Shown in pieces: positions 1-4,808 of a stretch of 7,350 bases of DNA (positions are counted from its first letter, which is position 1; every line of letters starts with the position of its first letter). Origin of the DNA: Desulfobacterales bacterium (GTDB lineage: Bacteria > Desulfobacterota > Desulfobacteria > Desulfobacterales > 4be13); the NCBI GenBank assembly GCA_029940115.1, contig JAOZRQ010000258.1:1-7350 (forward strand), read 5' to 3'. The notes beneath the pieces are model-generated. The model had not been told where the DNA came from. It saw only the letters and a program-made list of their open reading frames with translations, and ran no database searches. The position numbers were made by a program, and so were the translations under genes.

Positions 1-49
1 GATGCTTGATGCTTGATGCTTGATGCTTGATGCTTGATGCTTGATGCTT
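1..49. repeat. GATGCTT heptanucleotide tandem array (7 copies, open at window edge)
   Basis: Seven perfect head-to-tail copies of GATGCTT begin at the first base, so the array may continue outside the window. Because 7 is not a multiple of 3, every frame reads differently through it and no coding use is likely. It lies just downstream (in gene orientation) of the PII-like gene on the minus strand. It resembles in form the short tandemly repeated heptanucleotides (STRR) known from cyanobacteria, but the unit is different and no kinship is implied. Confidence 0.97.
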
Positions 50-62
50 GAAACTGAAAATC

Positions 63-90
63 CAAGTTTCAAGTTTCAAATCCCAAGTTT
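63..90. repeat. CAAGTTT heptanucleotide array (4 copies, one degenerate)
   Basis: CAAGTTT, CAAGTTT, CAAATCC, CAAGTTT follow each other in strict 7-nt register. This is a second, different heptad word only 13 nt from the GATGCTT array. The stop codon and the last codons of the minus-strand PII-like gene are made from this array, so its C-terminal tail (KLGI) is repeat-encoded. Confidence 0.85.
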
Positions 91-453
91 CTTCTCCATA
101 TGGTGTTGCCGCTGTTCTGTGTTCACTGGCCGACCCAAGCGTCCGAAGGAGGTGAGGGGGGCGACGAAATAGACGCCTTGGTGTGGCTTTCCCGTATCTT
201 GGCAGAGTGTTTCGAGGTAGGCGACTGCCTGATCAAGCGTTTCCCGATCCTCAATTGCCGTGAACAGGGTCTTGTTGTGGCGCAATCCCCCCAGCGTCTG
301 GAAGCCGGCGAAAATGGGGATATGCTGGCTGATCAGTTGGAGGGAATCGGTGCTCTCAATCACGGTGGCACCGGTGATGCCGATGTCCAGCCATCCTGTG
401 ATGAGATCATCGAACAGGTCTTCATTATTTATGACAGCAATCAAAAGATACAT
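76..453 (-). CDS. PII-like (nitrogen regulatory P-II superfamily) protein
   Basis: The 125-residue product resembles the compact PII-like proteins, small ferredoxin-fold trimers that bind nucleotides or other effectors and regulate partner proteins in the cytoplasm. Visible hallmarks are the opening beta strand and helix (MYLLIAVINNEDLFDDLITG), the following strand with GITGATVIES (residues ~26-35), a short region in place of a long canonical T-loop, the strand NKTLFTAIED (~60-69), and the closing strand GVYFVAPLTSFGRLG (~93-107). I see no canonical uridylylation-type T-loop, so it is not a standard GlnB/GlnK. After residue ~107 there is an extra charged tail ending in MEKKLGI, partly encoded by a heptad repeat. 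The start fits the family N-terminus, but no clear Shine-Dalgarno sequence precedes it; the upstream bases belong to an inverted-repeat element. It lies downstream of, and on the same strand as, the EIIA gene, so co-transcription is plausible. The effector is unknown. Confidence 0.7.
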   Translation of the reverse strand: MYLLIAVINNEDLFDDLITGWLDIGITGATVIESTDSLQLISQHIPIFAGFQTLGGLRHNKTLFTAIEDRETLDQAVAYLETLCQDTGKPHQGVYFVAPLTSFGRLGRPVNTEQRQHHMEKKLGI

Positions 454-463
454 AATGAACAGA

Positions 464-661
464 GGCGATGGGCAAGAGGCGATGGGCTTCGCCTAGGGTG
501 ATGAAAATGTTGCCAATGTTCCCAAAAGTTGATCCCAGCTTTGTTCCCCGCATTTTGCAGGTGGCTGATTTTCAAGCCAAAAAACGGGATCACAATCGGC
601 AACCTTTTTTTGTGACATTTTCATCAGCCCAAGCTTCGCCCATCGCCGTTTGCCCATCGCC
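464..661. repeat. ~200 bp imperfect inverted-repeat element with 14-nt internal periodicity
   Basis: Arms 464-510 and 615-661 are imperfect reverse complements of equal length. Each arm holds GGCGATGGGC twice with a 14-nt period (464 and 478; complements at 638 and 652), and each has the perfect matching inner block TGATGAAAATGT (499-510 with 615-626). The ~104 nt centre also shows weak inverted similarity, for example TTGCC and GATCCC blocks. The element fills nearly the whole spacer between the EIIA stop codon and the PII-like start codon, so it would lie inside any transcript spanning both genes. It could be a MITE-like element or a structured RNA spacer; nothing here encodes a recognisable protein. 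Confidence 0.8.
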
Positions 662-668
662 CCTTGCC

Positions 669-1139
669 TCAATGAAACGGCATCTTTTCTTCCAGATTTC
701 TGATGATGTCCAGAAGCTCATGGGGCGTTCCGGTTTCTCTCACGGCTTTCAGAAACTCAGAATGTCTGCAAAGCCTAGAGGCCCCCGCGAGGAGCTGAAT
801 ATGCAGGCTGATATCCGCTTCCGGAATGATCAGGGCCAAGACAATGTCCACCGGCAAAGCGTCCAAGCTTTCAAAATCAACTGGTTCAAGGGGGCGAAGC
901 AGAAGAACGGTTGCGTCCGTTGCTTCGGGACTCCTTGCATGCGGAAACGCAATTCCTCCCCCGACACCGGTGCTCATGGTATCTTCCCGCTGCTTCAAGC
1001 CTTCATAGAGCGCGTCTGCGTGGGTGACCATGCCGTTTTTCACACACAAATCCGCCACAAATCGCAGGACCGCATCCTTATTCTGAAGTGGAACCGCGAG
1101 AAAAATGTTTTCGGGGCTGAGTTTTTTCCAGATATTCAT
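669..1139 (-). CDS. PTS EIIA type-2 (fructose/nitrogen-type) domain protein
   Basis: The 156-residue protein is a single EIIA domain of the mannitol/fructose/PtsN class. These accept a phosphoryl group from HPr on a histidine and either pass it to a sugar EIIB or act as a regulator. The N-terminus (WKKLSPENIFLAVPLQNKDAVL) is typical. The signature STGVGGGIAFPHAR (residues 56-69) carries the likely phosphorylated His67, and the VDIVLALIIPE segment and the C-terminal helix with LLDIIRN complete the fold. The length matches stand-alone PtsN-like proteins, and no EIIB, EIIC or kinase domain is attached, so a regulatory role is more likely than transport. I chose the ATG at 1139 because it gives the family N-terminus. 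An in-frame GTG at 1196 would add 19 residues with no family resemblance and no better ribosome site. The Shine-Dalgarno sequence is weak. The PII-like gene follows on the same strand, suggesting a small nutrient-signalling pair. Confidence 0.87.
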   Translation of the reverse strand: MNIWKKLSPENIFLAVPLQNKDAVLRFVADLCVKNGMVTHADALYEGLKQREDTMSTGVGGGIAFPHARSPEATDATVLLLRPLEPVDFESLDALPVDIVLALIIPEADISLHIQLLAGASRLCRHSEFLKAVRETGTPHELLDIIRNLEEKMPFH

Positions 1140-1200
1140 ACGACTCGTGATATAGACTTTAACAAAAAGATTGTTCCAAAGAAAGGCATCCTTCACTTTC

Positions 1201-1257
1201 AGTTCGTAGTCCCGCCTTCAGGCGGTGTCACACCGCCTGAAGGCGGAACTACAAACT
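1201..1257. repeat. REP-like nested palindrome
   Basis: Arms 1206-1228 and 1230-1252 pair around a single central C with one mismatch (a G-T pair as RNA), and pairing extends to 1201/1257 with one further mismatch. Each arm contains its own smaller palindrome (CCGCCT-TC-AGGCGG and CCGCCT-GA-AGGCGG), so the DNA can form either a long hairpin or a clover-like pair of hairpins. This nested design is typical of REP/BIME-type elements mobilised by RAYT (TnpA-REP) transposases. It lies ~60 bp upstream of the chosen EIIA start, and no transposase is encoded here. Confidence 0.92.
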
Positions 1258-1278
1258 TTCCATAAATAAAGGATACCC

Positions 1279-1297
1279 AAGTTTTTTCAAAAAACTT
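1279..1297. repeat. AT-rich perfect hairpin
   Basis: AAGTTTTTT (1279-1287) and AAAAAACTT (1289-1297) are perfect inverted 9-mers around one C. There is no G+C-rich stem, so it is a weak candidate for a terminator. It may mark the edge of a repeat or simply be an A/T run. Confidence 0.5.
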
Positions 1298-1318
1298 AGT
1301 TTCTTTCTTGGACAACAT

Positions 1319-1499
1319 GCGCTGTCAGGGAAAGAGGCGTTTGAGAACCATTGGTGTAAACTTGGGACCATTTGTGCCGACACCCCTGATCCCCCTCAAG
1401 GGAATACCGCGTCATTCCCCTCGGGACAACGTGTCCTTCCCGATTTACACTTATGGTTTGAGAACAAACTGCAAGGCTCCCCGTTTCCCGGCACAGCAC
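1319..1499. repeat. ~180 bp imperfect inverted-repeat element with inner hairpins
   Basis: The outer ends pair: 1319-1334 (GCGCTGTCAGGGAAAG) against 1483-1499 on the other strand, with a one-base bulge and few mismatches. An inner pair, 1346-1367 against 1437-1458, matches at about 16 of 22 positions, including AACCAT and GTGTAAA. Between these lie smaller hairpins: GGGAAT/ATTCCC (1400-1405 with 1414-1419) and GGACA/TGTCC (1424-1428 with 1432-1436). The open frames on both strands show no protein-like composition. This is either a degenerate MITE-like element or a branched structured RNA; sequence alone does not decide. Confidence 0.55.
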
Positions 1500-1666
1500 G
1501 GACAGATAATGCAAACTACTTCCAGCTTTTTTGAAAGATGCAATTTCTCATGCCAGAAAATGTCAAGGTATCATATGTGTCTGGGGAAATCAAGCGGATC
1601 CTCAAAAAAACAGCAATTTTAATTTTAGCTTGAAAAGCAGAAACCACTAGTATATGATAAATTTAT

Positions 1667-1690
1667 TTTTTGCAAATGTTTTTGCAAATG
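1667..1690. repeat. 12-bp direct tandem duplication
   Basis: TTTTTGCAAATG occurs twice back to back (1667-1678 and 1679-1690) in an AT-rich stretch of the spacer. The two copies are exact. No further function is visible. Confidence 0.9.
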
Positions 1691-1796
1691 AGATTTGTGG
1701 GCATCATTGTCTGATGAGAATGGCCTTCGCAATTTTTTTGTGGAACCTGGCTTGTCCCCATGTTGCCAACCTCCCTTGGGATGTCGGCAGCCCCCC

Positions 1797-2198
1797 ATGT
1801 CTCCAAATCAGAGCCGGGCGCAAGCCGATGAGTTGATTCCATGGGACATGGCGGAAGGGCCTGACAAGGGAGGCGGATTTGCTGTCTGCGCCTGCGGTTT
1901 TGGGATTGACCGCCCGGCGACCTTCGGACCCGGAAACGCGTCACCAAGATGGAGGGGCGCGTGGCCAGCCGGGAGGGATTCCTGTCCCAAGCCGTCCAGA
2001 CCGGCCAACTTTGCCTGACCAGCCGCAAGCTGAGGCGGGGGTCATGCGGCGCATGCTCCAAAAGTTCGCACAGGACGCGGACTTTCGAGATTCTTCAATG
2101 ATTTCAGAGCATTGATCCGTTATCTGAGTTTTGAAAGTCTGCAAAGGCTGTTCGATTTCATGATTTCGACCCTGGAAAGGGATTATGCCCCCGGCTGA
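1797..2198 (+). pseudogene. Probable multiply frameshifted gene remnant, family not recognised
   Basis: No intact reading frame spans this stretch, but protein-like sequence hops between frames. The pieces are MSPNQSRAQADELIPWD...GPDK (from 1797), then EADLLSAPAVLGLTAR (from 1870), then DLRTRKRVTKMEGRVASREG and on to LTSRKLR (1922 to ~2034), then GVMRRMLQKFAQDADFRD (to 2091), then FFNDFRALIRYLSFESLQ... ending in ERDYAPG and a TGA at 2196-2198. Two joins are explained by a single base in a homopolymer: an extra G in the GGG at 1868-1870 and a lost T at about 2091 (GATTC for GATTTC). The last two pieces are the most convincing. I do not recognise the family, and the upstream end of the gene is uncertain. 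Alternative: the whole stretch is GC-rich non-coding DNA with fortuitously open frames. Confidence 0.42.
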
Positions 2199-2248
2199 GA
2201 AGGCAGGTTGCAGAGAGGGCATCTTCAGTGTGACAGAAAAAAGGGAAA

Positions 2249-2286
2249 TGTTCCCAAAATGTGTTCACCCATAATATATGGGAACA
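2249..2286. repeat. 8-bp inverted repeat, possible operator-like site
   Basis: TGTTCCCA (2249-2256) and TGGGAACA (2279-2286) are perfect reverse complements 22 nt apart in an otherwise AT-rich stretch about 90 bp upstream of the predicted promoter of the lipoprotein gene. The half-site spacing is compatible with a dimer-binding site but also with chance. Confidence 0.3.
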
Positions 2287-2373
2287 GGATTAGTACGCCC
2301 GATTATTGAAAACGGGCTGAAACCTCTGGCAGAGAGAGTCCGTCTAATTTCAAAATTAAAACTGCTGGGGGTG

Positions 2374-2402
2374 TTGCCTTCTGTGTCTCTTTCATTTATA
2401 CT
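2374..2402 (+). promoter_or_regulatory. Sigma70-like promoter for the lipoprotein gene
   Basis: TTGCCT (2374-2379) and TATACT (2397-2402) are separated by exactly 17 nt and match the -35 and -10 consensus at 4 of 6 and 5 of 6 positions. The start of transcription would fall at about 2409, leaving a leader of ~115 nt before the lipoprotein ATG. That leader contains a second strong ribosome site (2445-2449) that opens a different frame. Confidence 0.5.
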
Positions 2403-2444
2403 CCCTTTCCGATGCGAGGACAAGCTTTTCTCACCTGAAAATTC

Positions 2445-2520
2445 GGAGGCAAATCATGAGATTCCTGATCCCATCGCAGAGCTTGTCCGGGGCATGCATC
2501 CGCGTCTCAAAAAGGAGTGA
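2445..2520 (+). pseudogene. Possible 5' fragment of a RelE/ParE-type toxin gene
   Basis: A strong Shine-Dalgarno GGAGG (2445-2449) lies 6 nt before an ATG at 2456. In the frame starting at 2458, one step off that ATG, the sequence reads EIPDPIAELVRGMHPRLKKE and then stops at 2518-2520. The stretch P-x-x-(I/V)AEL(I/V)R-x-(M/L)HP-x-LK resembles, from memory, the N-terminal helix of one RelE/ParE toxin group (..AELIR.LHP.LKRKIR..). Only this helix is left: the catalytic or core beta-sheet part is missing, and the start codon is out of frame with it. It may be a gene remnant truncated at the lipoprotein gene's ribosome site. If the ATG at 2456 is used today, it would translate a short out-of-frame leader overlapping the lipoprotein start. 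Confidence 0.35.
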
Positions 2521-2522
2521 AA

Positions 2523-4598
2523 ATGAAGGCGAACTGTGTAGCAAAAAAGAGTCAGCAAAGCGCAACCCATTTTATATGGCAACAACGGGTTCTGTTTCTG
2601 ATCGTTGTCGGAGCCGTGACCCTTTCCGGATGTGCAACCGACACAGTTCCGATTCATCTCAAGGATGGCAAGGAATATGGCAGGATAGACGAAGCCTTCA
2701 GAAACCGGTGGTGGCATTATTACAAGCGGGGCATCTCTTTCGCGGAAGGGGAGTTTTACAAGAACGCGGAAGCGGATATGAAGGAGGCGGCCCGCCGGCG
2801 ATCCAAGGACCAGCGCATGGCCCGCACATATGGCATGCACTTTGTTGATTATTTCCCCCACAGGGAGCTGGGGGTGATCTATTATCACTCCGGGAATATG
2901 GAAAGGGCCCGGGAAGAACTGGAACTCTCCTTGAGCCATTTTTCATCCGCAAAGGCCCGGTTTTACCTTGACCGGGTCAGGAAAGCCATGATCGAAGCGG
3001 AGGGAAAGGAGATATCGCCCCCGAGCCTCAGCCTCGATTTTGAGACAGATGACGTCTGGACCCGAGAGGATCCGGTGGTTCTTTCCGGCGTTGCCGCGGA
3101 TGAGAACTACATATCCGCCATTGTCATCAAAGGTGCCACGCCGGTCTCGGATATCTTCAACGCCCTCTATTCAGAAGGCTCCCGAAAGGAGGTCGCTTTC
3201 AAAAAGTTCCTTCTCCTCTCCCAAGGAGACCATGAACTTGAACTATCAGCCCGGAATCTTCCGGGAAAAGTGGCCAGAAAAAAGCTGATCCTCCATGTGG
3301 ACAGGGAAGGCCCCACCATTGTCATAGAGGAGATTGAAGTTGCACGGGAGGCCATCAGGCTCTCCGGTTCGCTCCATGACGAGGCCGGCATATCCAAACT
3401 GAGCATCAATGGCCGGCCTGTAACGGTTCAGGGGAAAAATGCGTTCTTTTTCACTGAGACGGTCAGGCCGGATGTGGGAGAGGTCGAGTTGATGGCTCTG
3501 GATCGTCTGGGAAACCAAACCGCCGCACGGGTTCCGTTGCAGGATCAGCCCCTTGTCAGCGAAAGCGGGGGGAGAATGCTGGCCGTTGCGGAGCCGGACA
3601 TGGCCGACTTTTTTGTGGCCTCTTTCTTCGGGTCCACGGACAAGGTCCCGCCGGCCATCGAACTGAAGGGGTGGAATGACTCCCAGACGGTCTTTATGGA
3701 GAAGATCTATCTTGAGGGAAAGATCAGTGACGAGAGCCAGATCATCCGCGTCTCTGTCAACGGGACCCCGATTCTGCGGCGGAAGGGCCGGTACGTCTTT
3801 TTCGGACACTTGGCCGAACTGGAACCGGGCGAAAATGAGATTCTGATTCAGGCCGAAGATGCGGCCGGGAATGCCGCGGAGCGAAAAATCTCTGTGGACC
3901 GAAAGGTTCCCAAGGCGCTTCAGCTCTCGGAACGCCTGAGCATCAGTGTGCTCCCCTTTGACCAGAGCGGCGAGGTCTCCCAATTTTCCACCTCTTTCCA
4001 AGACAACCTGATCAGCGCGCTGGTCAACCAGAACCGCTTCCGGATCATCGAGCGGGACAAGCTGGACGCGCTCTTGCAGGAGCAGAAACTGAGCCGCACA
4101 AAGCTGATTGACAGAGAGACCGCGCTGAAGCTCGGCAGGCTCATCGCCGCCCGGTCGGTCCTCTACGGCAACATCGTCGAAACCCGCACTGGCATCGAAA
4201 TCGTGGCCCGGCTGATTGACACCGAGACCGCTGAGATTCTGGCGACCCAGGATGTCTATGATGAGGTAAAAGACCTGATCGCATCACGAGCCCTCTCCCA
4301 AGGGCTGGCGGTCAAACTTCACCGGGAATTTCCCCTGATTGACGGTCTGGTGGTGCAACAGAAGGAAAATTATATCTTCATTGACCTCGGAGAGCGATTG
4401 GTCAAGCTTCAGAGGAGATTCATCGTGTATCGTGAAGAGCCGATCACCCACCCCGTGACCGGAAAGATGCTCGGATCCGACAACCAGATCATGGGCCGGG
4501 CCCGGGTCACCCAAGTGATGCCAGAATTGTCAAAGGCCGAACTCCTCGGAGGGAAAACCGCATCCATAAAACCGCTGGACAGGGTGATTGCGGAGTGA
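2523..4598 (+). CDS. Lipoprotein with TPR-like, Ig-like and CsgG/FlgO-like domains
   Basis: The 691-residue product begins with a long signal peptide: hydrophobic VLFLIVVGAVTL at 23-34 and lipobox LSGC with Cys37. It should be lipidated, and Ala at +2 is compatible with sorting to the outer membrane. Residues ~63-160 are helical and TPR-like (for example 113-146, GVIYYHSGNMERAREELELS). Three beta-rich Ig-like repeats follow (~167-262, ~264-345, ~376-465). The second and third share a pattern of LSG/LEG, an NG turn, GENE/GEVE and a D-x-x-GN close. Residues 472-~600 resemble CsgG/FlgO (LSISVLPFDQSGE, then NRFRIIERDKLDALLQEQ, then ARSVLYGNIVE). The end, ~606-691, resembles the C-terminal domain of FlgT-like proteins (IFIDLGERLVKLQRRFIVY, HPVTGKMLGS). 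I chose the ATG at 2523 because AAAGGAG (2511-2517) stands 5 nt before it; the in-frame GTG at 2517 overlaps that site. It probably assembles at the cell envelope, perhaps in a secretion or surface complex. The partner is not visible here. Confidence 0.87.
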   Translation: MKANCVAKKSQQSATHFIWQQRVLFLIVVGAVTLSGCATDTVPIHLKDGKEYGRIDEAFRNRWWHYYKRGISFAEGEFYKNAEADMKEAARRRSKDQRMARTYGMHFVDYFPHRELGVIYYHSGNMERAREELELSLSHFSSAKARFYLDRVRKAMIEAEGKEISPPSLSLDFETDDVWTREDPVVLSGVAADENYISAIVIKGATPVSDIFNALYSEGSRKEVAFKKFLLLSQGDHELELSARNLPGKVARKKLILHVDREGPTIVIEEIEVAREAIRLSGSLHDEAGISKLSINGRPVTVQGKNAFFFTETVRPDVGEVELMALDRLGNQTAARVPLQDQPLVSESGGRMLAVAEPDMADFFVASFFGSTDKVPPAIELKGWNDSQTVFMEKIYLEGKISDESQIIRVSVNGTPILRRKGRYVFFGHLAELEPGENEILIQAEDAAGNAAERKISVDRKVPKALQLSERLSISVLPFDQSGEVSQFSTSFQDNLISALVNQNRFRIIERDKLDALLQEQKLSRTKLIDRETALKLGRLIAARSVLYGNIVETRTGIEIVARLIDTETAEILATQDVYDEVKDLIASRALSQGLAVKLHREFPLIDGLVVQQKENYIFIDLGERLVKLQRRFIVYREEPITHPVTGKMLGSDNQIMGRARVTQVMPELSKAELLGGKTASIKPLDRVIAE

Positions 4599-4616
4599 GG
4601 CGAGGGGCTATCGGAG

Positions 4617-4786
4617 TGCAAGGCTTGCCTTGCGAGTGAGTCCGGAGACGGTGACTCTCAAAGCAAGCTTTGCACTCCGGATGATGAGGGACTCGCAAGG
4701 CAAGCAGGACTTCATAAGGTCGCCCGTTCATGACTACAGAAGCTCCGGATGATGGGTGATGAGGGACTCGCAAGGCAAGCCTTGCA
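4617..4786. repeat. Cluster of four related small palindromic repeats
   Basis: Units built around GCAAGGCAAGCCTTGC are scattered through the spacer: 4617-4637 (reverse orientation), 4657-4680 (diverged, CAAAGCAAGCTTTG core), 4682-4705, and 4757-4786. The third and fourth share an exact 24-bp direct match (4682-4705 and 4757-4780). The first is the exact 21-bp reverse complement of 4766-4786. The first, second and fourth cores are perfect short hairpins (arms of 6-7 nt, 2-nt loop), and flanks often carry CTCCGG. No U-tract follows, so these are not classical terminators. They look like a small interspersed repeat family that has inserted repeatedly between the lipoprotein stop and the next gene's ribosome site. 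Confidence 0.88.
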
Positions 4787-4796
4787 TTTCAAAGAC

Positions 4797-4802
4797 AGGA
4801 GG
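4797..4802 (+). promoter_or_regulatory. Ribosome binding site that fixes the ATPase-nuclease start
   Basis: AGGAGG stands 6 nt before the ATG at 4809. An in-frame ATG at 4749 has no such site and would make 20 residues partly encoded by the repeat at 4757-4786, so 4809 is preferred. Confidence 0.85.
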
Positions 4803-4808
4803 AACAAC

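Noticed and set aside
1..90. CRISPR array
   Set aside because: The repeats are 7 nt, directly adjacent, and have no unique spacers.
1140..1196. Longer EIIA protein from a GTG at 1196
   Set aside because: The extra 19 residues do not resemble EIIA N-termini, and no better ribosome site precedes the GTG; the ATG at 1139 gives the expected N-terminus.
468..1265. Open plus-strand frame of 265 codons across the left region
   Set aside because: It is antisense to the EIIA gene and runs through the inverted-repeat element and the palindrome (its end reads VVPPSGGVTPPEGG, the palindrome translated). It has no family resemblance, and the EIIA motifs on the minus strand are clear.
1262..1293. Minus-strand promoter for EIIA (TTGAAA with a TATTTA-like -10)
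   Set aside because: The -10 matches poorly (about 3 of 6) and the -35 is part of the AT-rich hairpin; not strong enough to annotate.
1296..1514. Minus-strand frame in the middle spacer
   Set aside because: It coincides with the inverted-repeat element and shows no recognisable protein pattern.
2456..2848. Plus-strand frame starting at the strong ribosome site at 2445-2449
   Set aside because: After the first residues it overlaps the lipoprotein gene out of frame and has shadow-like composition. I treat the ribosome site as belonging to a gene remnant or leader, not to a 130-residue protein.
3246..4001. Open minus-strand frame of 251 codons opposite the lipoprotein
   Set aside because: It is antisense to the Ig-like repeats and shows no domain.
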